A stretch of 64,000 nucleotides of DNA from an uncultured Dyadobacter sp. Its GTDB lineage: Bacteria > Bacteroidota > Bacteroidia > Cytophagales > Spirosomataceae. The notes beneath the pieces are model-generated. The model saw nothing but the letters and a program-made list of their open reading frames with translations. It made no database searches and had not been told where the DNA came from. Of the stretch, positions 52,479 through 61,927 are shown one piece after another; the first letter of the stretch is position 1, and every line of letters starts with the position of its first letter. A program made the position numbers and the translations under genes. The stretch is taken from assembly GCF_946482605.1 (NCBI RefSeq), contig NZ_CAMLSE010000004.1, positions 310,001-374,000 on the forward strand, given 5' to 3'.

Positions 52479-52952
52479 CTAGTTTCCCTGTTGCGGGGCG
52501 TACTTAACGAGGTCAATTCCAATGCCATTGGGATCGACGATCGCGAAATGCCGGTCCCCCCAGGGTTCGTCGCGCAGGTCGATCTGGATATCGGCCCCTT
52601 TTTGTTTCAGATCCTTATAAAGCGCATCAACATCGTCGACTTCGATGGTGAGATACATACCCCGTCCGGCAAACGCCTTGTGAAACAAGGGCTGCTGGGA
52701 CGGGTGGTCGGGGAGGAGAAAGCTGAGCTCCGCGCCGCCGTCCGGTGTGTGGAGCAGGAGGTAGAACTCGTTTTCGAAAGTGACGCCAAAACCCAGGGTG
52801 CGGGTGTAAAAATCCTTGGTTTCTGCGAGTTTGGCTGTAACAATACCTGCGTTCAGTTTCATGGTCTTTTTGGTTTGAGTTGTTGGATCGGTTTGTGAAA
52901 ATGCATGCGCAGACAGTAATGCGAATGCCCAGATGGTGATGTGCCGTTTCAT
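52479..52952 (-). CDS. VOC (glyoxalase/bleomycin-resistance) family protein with an N-terminal signal
   Basis: A 157-residue protein. From residue 31 (an alternative ATG at 52862) the single VOC domain begins MKLNAGIVTAKLAETKDFY and ends RHFAIVDPNGIGIDLV; the middle has LLLHTPDGGAELSF. The first 20 residues look like a signal peptide ending SAHAFSQ. If that start is used the protein is exported, which is unusual for this family. Ligand and metal content are unknown. Confidence 0.75.
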   Translation of the reverse strand: MKRHITIWAFALLSAHAFSQTDPTTQTKKTMKLNAGIVTAKLAETKDFYTRTLGFGVTFENEFYLLLHTPDGGAELSFLLPDHPSQQPLFHKAFAGRGMYLTIEVDDVDALYKDLKQKGADIQIDLRDEPWGDRHFAIVDPNGIGIDLVKYAPQQGN

Positions 52953-53031
52953 TTCGTGTTCGTTTGAAGTGAATGTGATGGTACAAATTTCCGGGATACC
53001 GGTCAGCCAGGATTGTAAAAAACGGACAAAA

Positions 53032-53847
53032 TCATCGTCCGAAAGCCTTTCCGGGAGTGACGCCGTAGAAGTTTTTGAACTCTTTGATGAAGTGCGCCTG
53101 ATCGTAGTAGCCTGTGTCGTAAAACAATTTGTTCTCCCGCAGACTTTGCTGGGAAGGTTTGGCGCGGAGGATGTTCTGAAAACGCACCACCTGGCTGAAC
53201 GTTTTGGCCGAATCCCCTATATAAAACCCGAAAAGCCGGCGTAGTTGGCGCTGGCTGAGCCCGGTATCGAGGTCCTTTTCGACGTTCAGGACGCCATTAT
53301 TTTTAAGAATGATGGAAAGGGCGTGGTAAAAACGCGGATCGTAGTCAAAATCAACCTCGCCGCGTAAGCGCAGAAAATAGTGGTCGAACCGCATCTTAAT
53401 TTCAGACATGGGCATGTCGCCTCCAAATTGCGACGCGATGTAATGCGCGGTCGCCGGAAGCACCGCTCCGAGGTTTTCGAACCGGTTACTGAGCTCCGAT
53501 GCATTGATTTTGAAGAGTTGGGGAAACATGGTGGGTAGAAACCGTACACCTACATAATTGAAACTGTTATCCAACGGGAACTCGGTGTATTTTTTACAAA
53601 ACCCCATCACAAAATTCTCCGCAGCATTATGCGGCTCGAAAAAGATATCGATACAGCCGTCGGCGACTACACGGTAAAAGAACGGAGCATCGAGCACCGC
53701 GGTTGTCTGCAACTGCCAATAACAATAAATAATGTCGCGCAGCGCATCGTCGGGTAAAAATTCCTGGTAAGTCACCTGTGCAGCTGATTGTTTGACAGCG
53801 GGCTGGACCGGACGGTAGAGTCCGCGGATATCAGGCGTGTTTGGCAT
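53032..53847 (-). CDS. AraC-family regulator (DUF6597-type sensor with HTH_18)
   Basis: The ATG at 53847 (MPNTPDIRG) is chosen; an upstream in-frame start at 53883 is possible. The product has 271 residues. The N-terminal half has the CYWQLQT segment and DGCIDIFFE pattern found in regulators of this type, and the C-terminal half is an AraC helix-turn-helix pair with GLSQRQLRRLFGFYIG and YYDQAHFIKEFKNFYGVTPG. It may control the VOC gene or the divergent methyltransferase gene. Confidence 0.8.
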   Translation of the reverse strand: MPNTPDIRGLYRPVQPAVKQSAAQVTYQEFLPDDALRDIIYCYWQLQTTAVLDAPFFYRVVADGCIDIFFEPHNAAENFVMGFCKKYTEFPLDNSFNYVGVRFLPTMFPQLFKINASELSNRFENLGAVLPATAHYIASQFGGDMPMSEIKMRFDHYFLRLRGEVDFDYDPRFYHALSIILKNNGVLNVEKDLDTGLSQRQLRRLFGFYIGDSAKTFSQVVRFQNILRAKPSQQSLRENKLFYDTGYYDQAHFIKEFKNFYGVTPGKAFGR

Positions 53848-53929
53848 GAAAGAAATTACCGGTTTGAAATCAGCGCTTACCACAGGCTAAATCTGGTGGC
53901 ATGGATTTTGAAATATAAAAATTATGTAT

Positions 53930-53963
53930 TTACTTGTTAATCAGCAAGTAACGGATCGGTTAC
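53930..53963. promoter_or_regulatory. Overlapping inverted repeats in the divergent AraC/methyltransferase gap
   Basis: TTACTTG (53930-53936) and CAAGTAA (53945-53951) pair perfectly, and GTAAC (53948-53952) with GTTAC (53959-53963) forms a second repeat that shares bases with the first. The site lies between a regulator and a divergent gene, so it is a candidate operator or riboswitch-free mRNA fold. Confidence 0.35.
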
Positions 53964-54030
53964 TCTTTTTTACACTCATCATCCAGTACAGATGCCTGTT
54001 GAATCGTTCTAATTTAACACATACATAACT

Positions 54031-54825
54031 ATGAGTAAAGTGCTCGACGACCTGAGGTTATATGCAGGTGTAATTAAAAGGGTGGGATACACCCTCACAT
54101 TCGGGATGCTGAGTTCGGATTCCCGCAACGAATTGTTGAAACTCTACAATAATTATGGCGCCGGGCCCGAATCGGGCGATCGCACGCCGGAGGATCCTTT
54201 TATTATTCCCAAGACCGACGTTTTTGAAATTTTTGGCAACGATTCGGCCGCCTACGAGGGTGTTTACGAATGCGGGTTCGGGCATACTACGGAATTTGAG
54301 CTCAAAGTGATTAGTAATCTCGTTAAAAAATGGAATCCGAAAAGGATTTTCGAGATCGGCACATTCCAGGGGCGCACCACCTTGAATATGGCGCTGAATA
54401 CCGGAACTGATACAGAAATCATTACGCTGGATCTCCCTGCCGATGAACTGGAATCCACCCAGATGGAAATTGAAGAGGGGGAAGTGCGGTATGTTAAAAA
54501 AGAAGTCTCCGGTGAGCGTTTCATCGGCCATCCCGCCGCTTCTAAAATACGCCAGGTTTTCGGCGACTCTGCCTCATTTCCTTTTCAGGATTACGGCAAT
54601 TCGGTGGATGTCGCATTTATCGACGGGTCACATGCATATGAATATGTTTTGAATGACAGTGAAAAAGTAATGTCAATCATGCGCAAAGGCGGACTGATCA
54701 TCTGGCACGATTACACCAACTGGCCCGGCGTCTGGACGGCGCTGAATGAACTTTTTCAAAGCGACGGGCGATTCAGGGGGATCAAGCACATTGGGGGCAC
54801 CAGCATTGCCATTCTGACGGTTTAA
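54031..54825 (+). CDS. Class I SAM-dependent methyltransferase (Methyltransf_24 type)
   Basis: A 264-residue protein. The SAM-binding region is IFEIGTFQGRTTLNMA, followed by IITLDLP, and later DVAFIDGSHAYEYV and GGLIIWHDYTNW, typical of the TylF/Methyltransf_24 family that methylates sugars or small molecules. The first 80 residues are a helical extension. The substrate is unknown. It is divergent from the AraC regulator and upstream of a DinB-like gene. Confidence 0.8.
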   Translation: MSKVLDDLRLYAGVIKRVGYTLTFGMLSSDSRNELLKLYNNYGAGPESGDRTPEDPFIIPKTDVFEIFGNDSAAYEGVYECGFGHTTEFELKVISNLVKKWNPKRIFEIGTFQGRTTLNMALNTGTDTEIITLDLPADELESTQMEIEEGEVRYVKKEVSGERFIGHPAASKIRQVFGDSASFPFQDYGNSVDVAFIDGSHAYEYVLNDSEKVMSIMRKGGLIIWHDYTNWPGVWTALNELFQSDGRFRGIKHIGGTSIAILTV

Positions 54826-54958
54826 TGCAGGGCATTACCGGGTGCTTCCAAAACGACGTATAGCAATCAGCGGTTTGCAGCTCCAATATCTTAATAATAC
54901 CGGCATTGTTTTTGTGGTCATGTTATTCCTAGGAACTAACAAAAAACCAGATGTCCGT

Positions 54959-55459
54959 ATGAGCAAGAACACATTGACTGCCGCCTACCTGAAAGAGCTC
55001 GATGCCGAGTACACCGCCACACGTAAATGCCTGGAACGGATTCCGGTTACATTATCCGATTACAAGCCGCATCCGAAGTCCATGCAAATGGGCTACCTCA
55101 CCCTGCTGGTTGCCGAAATTCCGTTCTGGATCACACAAATGGTAGAAGTGGGCGAGCTTGATCTCGCCACTTACAAGCGTTTTGAGGCCGAGACAACAGA
55201 GGAATTGGTAGCCCATTTTGAGGAAAATTTTAGCGGTGCCAAAAATGCGCTGCAAAATGTGACCGACGAAGCGCTCGACGCGCCATTCTATCTTAAAAAC
55301 CAGGGCCAGGTTTTGTTCACACAGCCCCGGCTGGAAGGTGTCGGCTCGACGATCAATCATTGGGTGCATCATCGGGGCCAGCTGACGGTCTACATGCGCC
55401 TCAACGATATTGCGGTGCCCTCGATTTACGGACCATCGGCCGACGACCGCACTTTTTGA
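54959..55459 (+). CDS. DinB-family protein
   Basis: The ATG at 54959 is preferred over an in-frame start at 54842, which would add a meaningless N terminus. The product has 166 residues and forms a four-helix bundle of the DinB/YfiT superfamily, with histidines in NHWVHHRGQL as metal ligands late in the chain. Members act as metal-dependent thiol or sugar transferases or are induced by stress; the role here is unknown. It ends flush with the convergent HAD gene. Confidence 0.8.
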   Translation: MSKNTLTAAYLKELDAEYTATRKCLERIPVTLSDYKPHPKSMQMGYLTLLVAEIPFWITQMVEVGELDLATYKRFEAETTEELVAHFEENFSGAKNALQNVTDEALDAPFYLKNQGQVLFTQPRLEGVGSTINHWVHHRGQLTVYMRLNDIAVPSIYGPSADDRTF

Positions 55460-56101
55460 TCAGCGGGGCGGACCGAAGCGATCGAATTGTTCTTGTTTTA
55501 ATTGTTCCAGGATCTCTTTCGTGGACTCGAACGTCGTGTGCTGAAAGGCCCGCAGCCCGAGCGTTTTAGCCATGTTGGCGAACATGATGCGGTCATCGAA
55601 ATAAACGCATTGGCTGGGTGTTGCCTGTGCAATGCCCATAGCCAGTTCAAATATCCTGGGATCGGGTTTGCGCATTTTTACTTCGCAGGAAGAAATAAAT
55701 GCGTCGAAGCAAGTATGCAATTTAAATTTCTGGACGCGATAGTCGTTCAGTTCTTTTCCTTCATTATTGATTGAAATAATGCGGAAGCCGCAGTCCTTTT
55801 TCCATTCTTTGAGCCATGCCAGCATTCCCGGCAATTCTACCGACTGCGAATACATGAATTCTTTGAAATCTTCGCGCACAAAATCGCGCGGGTGATTGAA
55901 AATGACCGTGTCGAGGTACTGGTCGAGATTGACACTTCCTATTTCGTACACATTGAATATGAAATTATGGAGCTGGTCCATTTCCTTGTAATTAAGTCCG
56001 AATTTTTCGGCTGCCAACAGGCGGGACTCATGGCCCCAGCCGTTGCTCAGAAGGACGCCTCCGATATCGAAGAAAAGAATTTTGAGATCGCTGATTTGCA
56101 T
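55460..56101 (-). CDS. HAD-superfamily phosphatase-like hydrolase
   Basis: A 213-residue HAD-IA protein. Motif I is FFDIGGVL, with Asp followed by Gly where the usual second Asp stands, as in the YihX-type sugar phosphatases. Motif II is ISINNEG, motif III the lysine in KMRKPDPRIFE, and motif IV VYFDDRIMFANMA. It likely dephosphorylates a sugar phosphate in the cytoplasm, but the single-Asp motif I makes activity uncertain. Its stop abuts the DinB stop. Confidence 0.82.
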   Translation of the reverse strand: MQISDLKILFFDIGGVLLSNGWGHESRLLAAEKFGLNYKEMDQLHNFIFNVYEIGSVNLDQYLDTVIFNHPRDFVREDFKEFMYSQSVELPGMLAWLKEWKKDCGFRIISINNEGKELNDYRVQKFKLHTCFDAFISSCEVKMRKPDPRIFELAMGIAQATPSQCVYFDDRIMFANMAKTLGLRAFQHTTFESTKEILEQLKQEQFDRFGPPR

Positions 56102-56125
56102 TGTTAAACTGGTATTTAAATGTGA

Positions 56126-56596
56126 TTACTTTTTTGTCATTGGATAATGATACAGGAGAATTGATCCCGGTGCATCGATTCTAACCATGCTCAGCGTCAT
56201 GAGTACGCCCGTCGGCGAGGGCTCAATTTTGACGTCGAAACTGGCTTTGTACTGAACCTTTCCGTCGATCCTCCCTTCTGCTTGCCTCACAAAAGTCAAT
56301 TGATGTTCGGAAATCGCCGCTACGTCGTTGAACAACAATTTCAGGTTATTCGCGTCGAAACCTTTGTTACCGAAAAAGGGGCCGGGGAAGCCGGTAATAC
56401 TGATTTCGACCATATTATTTCGCGTATAACCTACACTCAGGTCGATTTTCTGACTGTTGGCATCGGGGTCTTTTGCAATCCACGAAAATTCACCCAGGTA
56501 TTTCTCGAGAGACGGATTGGGACCCGGGTCTTTGAGGCGGGTCTTGCAACCAACGATAGATAAGGCAATGATGAGCAGCAGCAGGTGGCGGATCAA
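56126..56596 (-). CDS. Small lipoprotein of unknown function
   Basis: A TTG at 56594-56596 is proposed as the start because it gives a compact lipoprotein signal with the lipobox IVGCK, 156 residues in all. The ATG at 56701 would add 35 residues of non-signal sequence. The mature part is a beta-rich domain with the pattern LSVGYTRNNMVEISITGFPG and a terminal SILLYHYPM strand. I do not recognise the family. It would be anchored in a membrane, probably facing the periplasm. Confidence 0.55.
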   Translation of the reverse strand: MIRHLLLLIIALSIVGCKTRLKDPGPNPSLEKYLGEFSWIAKDPDANSQKIDLSVGYTRNNMVEISITGFPGPFFGNKGFDANNLKLLFNDVAAISEHQLTFVRQAEGRIDGKVQYKASFDVKIEPSPTGVLMTLSMVRIDAPGSILLYHYPMTKK

Positions 56597-56701
56597 GGAG
56601 ATTTCGTAAAAGTGAGATTGCGAAATTATGCTTTTATGGGACGGGCGGCAATAGGGGAGCGATAATTCGTTGTTGTCTAAGTGAGCGAACGCTGTGACCA
56701 A

Positions 56702-57026
56702 CTCTTTCCGCTTCTTCGGGTATCTTTTATCGCATAGGAGCTGAGCAGTCGTTATCCATTGTTTTTACTATTCTGATTGCGTCAGATCAGAAACCAATGC
56801 TTTCAAAGCAGTTATACTTTTAGCATTTAGATTTATCTATATACCTATTCTATTATTGAATAGGATAAATTTATTTATGACAGGTTGTTATTTAAGTTTT
56901 TTATAGGTTACTTCATATTGGATATTTAAACATCTTGGATAATTGCTGCTTCATCTTTGTCTCTTAACTAAAATGAAACAGTTTTTTAAGCTTTGATTAA
57001 AACCTTGACCTAAACCTGCCCGCTAC
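56702..57026. other. AT-rich intergenic region with no gene
   Basis: This stretch (or from 56597 if the TTG start of the lipoprotein is used) has no convincing coding frame. It contains a 7-base inverted repeat, CCTATTC and GAATAGG (56844-56850, 56858-56864), in very AT-rich sequence. It probably holds the promoter of the first T9SS cargo gene, though I could not fix a -7 box. Confidence 0.5.
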
Positions 57027-58154
57027 ATGAGAAAAATTTTCCCATTGCTCCTTTTTACAATGGTGACATTGCAGCTTCAGGCCCAAACTATTCAGGCCAC
57101 TCTTCGTTTTGGATCTGACCCGAAAGAACAGATACTGACAATCCGCAATAATTCATTGTCGAATGTGGCGGGAAATATTACAAAGGTACAGTTTACGGTG
57201 TTTATGAATTTCGGAGATAGTTATCCGCCTATGGATGCTTTGAAATTCTTAAGCGTATCTACTTTGCCGGCACCCAACACGGGAAGCTTTAGTACTAACA
57301 GCTTCATGAGCTTCCTTTCGTTTTATTTGGCTACAACGTGGACCGGGAGCAAAGCAGTAGACCTTGATCCTGGCGAAGAAATGGATTTTGTTGTCTTTTC
57401 ACTCCGTGCCGAGGTGCCAAACTATACTACTTATTTCAGCCCATTGAGGATGGTGTATTCCAACCCAATGTTTGCTGCCGGGAGAGTTTTTACAGTCGAG
57501 CTGGATGGCGTGAGTGTGACGGACAATGGGTTCAACAGATTTTACGCCAGTGGCCCATCAGTTACTGTTACCAACTCCGCGGATTATTCTGACCTCGTTT
57601 TAACCAATTTTACAGAGGCTAATTTGCCGGTTAAACTCAAAACGTTCGAAGCCAGACCTGAGGGGCAGGAGGTCCGGTTGGTATGGTCGACTTCCGAAGA
57701 AGAGAACAGCGATTATTTCAGCATAGAGCATAGCTTAGATGCAAAGCAATGGAGCGACGTGGGACGAGTTGAATCGGTTGGGGAGAGCAAAGTGTTGAGA
57801 AATTATGGTTTTACGCATTCAGGGACCAGCCCTGGTGGCAACTACTATCGGCTAAAAATGGTCGACACGGATGAAACTTACGCATACTCCAAAATAGTAA
57901 ATGTGGATATTGAAGACGGTAAGGAAAATGCTGTTTATCCTAACCCGGCAACCAATACAATTACATTTACAAAGGCAGTTGCCCCTGATTCGAAAGTCCG
58001 GATCCTGGATGTTTCAGGCAAAGTCGTTTACAGTTCGGTGCGTGTCAATCCTTTTGCGGCCATATCGCTGGATCATTTATCGTCCGGACAGTTTTTCGTA
58101 GAAGTAGAAGATGTTAAAGCGCGTGTAACGCGCTACAAAGTGGTGAAAAAATAG
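57027..58154 (+). CDS. T9SS cargo protein with C-terminal sorting domain (first of three tandem paralogues)
   Basis: A 375-residue secreted protein. A signal peptide (residues 1-19, ending LQAQ) is followed by a beta-rich domain of about 190 residues with no known enzyme motif. Then comes a segment WSTSEEENSDYFSIEHSLD (residues about 225-245) common in surface proteins of this phylum, and a type A sorting domain with VYPNPATN near residue 305 and a basic end RYKVVKK. The sorting domain directs export by the type IX system and anchoring to the cell surface. Two close homologues follow downstream. Confidence 0.85.
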   Translation: MRKIFPLLLFTMVTLQLQAQTIQATLRFGSDPKEQILTIRNNSLSNVAGNITKVQFTVFMNFGDSYPPMDALKFLSVSTLPAPNTGSFSTNSFMSFLSFYLATTWTGSKAVDLDPGEEMDFVVFSLRAEVPNYTTYFSPLRMVYSNPMFAAGRVFTVELDGVSVTDNGFNRFYASGPSVTVTNSADYSDLVLTNFTEANLPVKLKTFEARPEGQEVRLVWSTSEEENSDYFSIEHSLDAKQWSDVGRVESVGESKVLRNYGFTHSGTSPGGNYYRLKMVDTDETYAYSKIVNVDIEDGKENAVYPNPATNTITFTKAVAPDSKVRILDVSGKVVYSSVRVNPFAAISLDHLSSGQFFVEVEDVKARVTRYKVVKK

Positions 58155-58245
58155 AGATGAGGGCTGAAAACAGGCGAGTTTTAAGGGAGTTTGGCTTTGA
58201 AAAGTAATTGATAATCGAATAACTATTTTTTTAAACCTAAATGCT

Positions 58246-59403
58246 ATGAAAATACAGAAACTTCTACTTTTCTTCTTTTTTGCCATTGTGTTTTTTAACG
58301 CGGAGGCTCAGGATATACAGGGAAGCCTGCGTTATGGCTCAGACTCTAAAAAACAGAGACTGGTGATCCGGAACAACTCATCCGCAAAGATTACCGGAAA
58401 TCTGACCAAAGTTAAATTTTGTCTGGGTACTAATTTCGGCGATTACTTTGGTAGTGGTGAAAAAGCTTTTGACTTTTTAAGCCTCAACACTATGCCGATT
58501 CCAGGTAATGGGAGTTTTGTTACCAAAAGTTTTGCTAGTATGTCGGCCAATTATGTCAACGCTTTGTGGACAGGGACAATCGCTATCGACCTCGATCCAG
58601 CAGAAGAAATGGATATTTTTGAGTTCTCTGTTATCGTAAAAACGGATTTCAAACTCTGGGGCCAGCCATTAGCCCCGTTAAGTGTATCTTTTAGAGACCC
58701 AATTAATACGCATAGCGGTGAAGATTGGAACTGGTTTGTTGAAGTGGATGGGGTCGATATGACGACTTCCGGCTGGTACAAATTTTACAGTACAGGGCCT
58801 GACGTTACAGTCAGCACTTTGGTGGGAATGGACGCAAAAGCTACATTAGCGACTTTCTCGTTCGTAAACCTGCCGGTAAGGCTAAGTCGCTTTGAAGGGA
58901 AGAGAGAGGGGAATACGGCGCAATTGAGCTGGTCTACATCGGAGGAGGTGAATAGCGACTACTTTGGAATAGAACACAGCCTGGATGCTAAAACCTGGAA
59001 AGAGGTAGGCCGGGTAGCATCATTCGGAGAAAGCCGCGAGGAGAGGAATTATACATTCAGCCACACGCCGCCGCGGCAAGCGGAGGTGAACTACTACCGA
59101 CTGAAAATGGTGGACTTAGATAAAACACACGCCTTTTCGAAGATCGTGAATGTGAAATTCAATGAGCATACTACGGAATCCGTCTATCCAAACCCTGTCT
59201 TAAATAAGTTTCAACTTACCAATGGCGGGTTGAATAATGTAGTCAAAGTCAGGGTTTTTGATGTATCCGGTAAGCTTCTTTATGAGTCCTCCCGCGTCGA
59301 TAAATCAGGAGTATCCATTGGACATCTGGCGTCCGGCAAGTTTTATGTTGAACTAGAGGGCAGAGGCGGCATTCTTAAAAAGTATCAGATTGTAAAGAAA
59401 TGA
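58246..59403 (+). CDS. T9SS cargo protein with C-terminal sorting domain (second tandem paralogue)
   Basis: A 385-residue protein of the same architecture: signal peptide to about residue 21 (AEAQD), a beta-rich N-terminal domain starting IQGSLRYGS, a middle WSTSEEVNSDYFGIEHSLD unit and a sorting domain with VYPNPVLN. The N-terminal domain differs more from the other two copies than they do from each other, for instance DYFGSGEKAFDF at the place of the variable loop. It lies 91 bases after the first copy. Confidence 0.85.
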   Translation: MKIQKLLLFFFFAIVFFNAEAQDIQGSLRYGSDSKKQRLVIRNNSSAKITGNLTKVKFCLGTNFGDYFGSGEKAFDFLSLNTMPIPGNGSFVTKSFASMSANYVNALWTGTIAIDLDPAEEMDIFEFSVIVKTDFKLWGQPLAPLSVSFRDPINTHSGEDWNWFVEVDGVDMTTSGWYKFYSTGPDVTVSTLVGMDAKATLATFSFVNLPVRLSRFEGKREGNTAQLSWSTSEEVNSDYFGIEHSLDAKTWKEVGRVASFGESREERNYTFSHTPPRQAEVNYYRLKMVDLDKTHAFSKIVNVKFNEHTTESVYPNPVLNKFQLTNGGLNNVVKVRVFDVSGKLLYESSRVDKSGVSIGHLASGKFYVELEGRGGILKKYQIVKK

Positions 59404-59488
59404 AAGACCCCGATAGTGTCGCATAGACAGAATATTTCAGATCATTGATTGATTGCCTTTTTAACTTACGCTATATAAATTGACTTAT

Positions 59489-60625
59489 ATGAAAATGACG
59501 AAACTTTTACCGCTGCTTCTGTTGATGGTTGCGACATTTCATGCGACATTTCAATTGCATGCGCAGACTATTCAGGGGACTTTACTTTTTGGATCTAATC
59601 CCGAGGAAGTGATCCTGAGAATCCGTAACAATTCGGCTTCGGCCGTGGCCGGTAATGTAACGAAGGTGCAATTTACACTCGGGATGTATTTCGGAAGCCA
59701 GACGCCGGAAGATGGTCTGACATTCATGAGCGTTTACACGCTTCCGACGAATACGGGTGCTTTCAGTAGTTCTAGTTTCATGAACTTTGGCAGCAATTAT
59801 TTGAAAGCGACCTGGATGGGATCCAAGGCAGTTGATCTTGATCCGGGTGAAGAAATGGACTTCGTCGGGTTCACATTGAAGGTGCAGTCATGGGACGATC
59901 CATCTGGTTTTAGCAGCTTAGCGATGTATTACGCCGATCCGATGTTTGTAGACAATCGTGACTGGATTGTTGAGCTTGGTGGAGTAAATCTGGCGGCAGG
60001 TGGTGATACAAAATTTTATAGCAGCGGACCTACCGTGACAGTCAGTAATTCACCAGGTTCTGCGAGCGTCAGACTGACCACATTTAACGCAGGAAGTTTG
60101 CCGGTGAAACTTGCAGCATTCCGGGCCACAAAAGAAGGAATGAACGTCCACCTGAAATGGGTAACTTCGGAAGAAATCAACAGCGACTATTTTTTGATTG
60201 AGCACAGCCAGGATGCCAAACGGTGGGACAGCATCGGCCGGATCGAATCTTTCGGTGAAAGCAAGGAGTCACGTGCGTACGATTTTACACATCCATCGGG
60301 CACTCCCGGGCTTCAATATTACCGGTTAAAAATGGTCGACATGGACGGGACTTTTGCATATTCTAAAATATTGGATGTGCGCATTGAGGACGGCGAAGAA
60401 AATGCGATCTATCCTAACCCGGCCAACGATGCAATTACCTTTACAAAAGCGTTGGCTCACGGCGCAAAGGTTCGGATTCTGGATACTTCCGGGAAAGTCA
60501 GATCAATCCACTCCAATGCTTCCGGGACAATTCAACTAGGTCATTTATCGTCGGGGCAATTTTTCGTAGAAGTGGAAACGGATAGTAAAATTCAGGTAAA
60601 GCGCTACAAGGTAATAAAGAAGTAG
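59489..60625 (+). CDS. T9SS cargo protein with C-terminal sorting domain (third tandem paralogue)
   Basis: The ATG at 59489 is chosen over a TTG at 59480; 378 residues. The signal peptide ends near LHAQT. The N-terminal domain starts IQGTLLFGS, close to the first copy (IQATLRFGS). The unit WVTSEEINSDYFLIEHSQD and the sorting domain with IYPNPAND follow. It lies 85 bases after the second copy and is followed by a hairpin terminator. Confidence 0.85.
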   Translation: MKMTKLLPLLLLMVATFHATFQLHAQTIQGTLLFGSNPEEVILRIRNNSASAVAGNVTKVQFTLGMYFGSQTPEDGLTFMSVYTLPTNTGAFSSSSFMNFGSNYLKATWMGSKAVDLDPGEEMDFVGFTLKVQSWDDPSGFSSLAMYYADPMFVDNRDWIVELGGVNLAAGGDTKFYSSGPTVTVSNSPGSASVRLTTFNAGSLPVKLAAFRATKEGMNVHLKWVTSEEINSDYFLIEHSQDAKRWDSIGRIESFGESKESRAYDFTHPSGTPGLQYYRLKMVDMDGTFAYSKILDVRIEDGEENAIYPNPANDAITFTKALAHGAKVRILDTSGKVRSIHSNASGTIQLGHLSSGQFFVEVETDSKIQVKRYKVIKK

Positions 60626-60632
60626 ACCGCAG

Positions 60633-60670
60633 GTGCCTGGTCAACTTTTGACTTGGCCAGGCACTATTTT
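60633..60670 (+). terminator. Terminator after the third T9SS cargo gene
   Basis: GTGCCTGG (60633-60640) pairs with CCAGGCAC (60657-60664), followed by TATTTT. The inner part TCAA/TTGA can extend the stem. It lies 8 bases past the stop and just before the end of the convergent lactamase-fold gene. Confidence 0.75.
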
Positions 60671-60671
60671 G

Positions 60672-61835
60672 TCACTTCCGACGCGGTTTCGTGCGGTCAG
60701 TTGGAAGTGCTTTTTCGATTTCCCTGATGATTTGCGCCAAAGTTTCATCGTTGTTGTTGCAGAGTAACAAAATGGTTCTGTCCACATCGATGTAGCGTAC
60801 AAATTCGGTCTTGTAACCCGGATTGTCACCGTTGTGCCTGATCACCTTACCCCATTGCGGGTGCTCTTCCAGTTTCCAGCCAAATCCGTATGGAGATAGG
60901 TTACCGTCGTTAAGCCTGGCAGGGGAGAAAGCCTGCCGGAGCGTTTCCGGTTTTACAAGCTTGCCGCCATATAATGCGCGATCCCATTTCAGGAGGTCGG
61001 CCGTGGTGGAACTTACGCGCCCCGGGCCTTTACGGTCTCCGAGCCAGACGGCGTAATTGAACTGCGGGAATGAGTCGGCCGGGATGTATCTTTGTTTTTC
61101 AGCTACATACAAGTGCCCAATGGCCAGGTTTTTAAGTTGGCTTTTCTCCGCTCGGCTTCGGATATCCGTGTCTTTCATCTCATAAGGTCTGAAAAAGCGC
61201 TCGCGGCAGAATGTGATGAACTCCTGACCTGACGCCTTTTCAGTAATGCTCGCGAGTAACATATAGCCCGTGTTGCTGTATTGATATTTTGCACCGGGTT
61301 CAAACAACACCGGCGGGTGATATTGAATGAGGTAGGCAATGTTGTCTGCATTGCCCGCGACTTTGGCCTTGTCCCAATATTTATCCATTACCTCCTGGTA
61401 ATCGGGAAGACCGGAGGTGTGGTTTAATAGATGCCGGATGGTAACACCGGGGTAGGGCAGCCCGGGAATGTACTGGTCGATAGGGTCATCAAACTTTAAT
61501 TTACCTTCATCGGCCAGAACCATGATAGTCATGGCGGTAAACTGTTTGGAAACCGAAGCCAATTCGAAGATCGAAGCGGTTGTCATCGGTTCACGGGTTT
61601 CGAAACTGCGAAAGCCGAACGCCCTTTCATAAATAGGTTTGCCATTATCCGCAACCAGGACGACACCGCTGAAATCCTTTGTCCGGGCAAATACAGCGTC
61701 GAGTTCTGCATTGAGTGAAGCCGTGTGGCGGGCGGTTTTACAAGATACCAGAACCAAAATAAGCAAAGCTGCCATTACAATCTGGCAGCTTGTCGGGGAT
61801 TTTGCGGTGGCCGTACCGCTGAATGTCAAATGCAT
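60672..61835 (-). CDS. Class C beta-lactamase-fold serine hydrolase lipoprotein
   Basis: A 387-residue protein. A hydrophobic segment with a lipobox-like VLVSCKT (near residue 32) suggests a lipoprotein. The penicillin-binding fold has the nucleophile motif SVSK (Ser94, Lys97), the YSN motif (residues 186-188) and a late HNGDN motif. The family includes esterases, D-aminopeptidases and class C beta-lactamases; nothing indicates beta-lactam activity here. It would act in the periplasm on an unknown peptide or ester. Confidence 0.87.
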   Translation of the reverse strand: MHLTFSGTATAKSPTSCQIVMAALLILVLVSCKTARHTASLNAELDAVFARTKDFSGVVLVADNGKPIYERAFGFRSFETREPMTTASIFELASVSKQFTAMTIMVLADEGKLKFDDPIDQYIPGLPYPGVTIRHLLNHTSGLPDYQEVMDKYWDKAKVAGNADNIAYLIQYHPPVLFEPGAKYQYSNTGYMLLASITEKASGQEFITFCRERFFRPYEMKDTDIRSRAEKSQLKNLAIGHLYVAEKQRYIPADSFPQFNYAVWLGDRKGPGRVSSTTADLLKWDRALYGGKLVKPETLRQAFSPARLNDGNLSPYGFGWKLEEHPQWGKVIRHNGDNPGYKTEFVRYIDVDRTILLLCNNNDETLAQIIREIEKALPTDRTKPRRK

Positions 61836-61927
61836 GGAAAGGGTTAGTTGTTTGGAAAAATAAAGTGCGGCTGTGAAGCTAGCAAATTACTTTCCCGGGA
61901 AAAAGCAAAAGCCACTTGAACGTATCA

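Noticed and set aside
60672..61835. Antibiotic-resistance beta-lactamase
   Set aside because: Only the general serine-hydrolase motifs are present; this fold is shared by many esterases and peptidases, and there is no resistance context.
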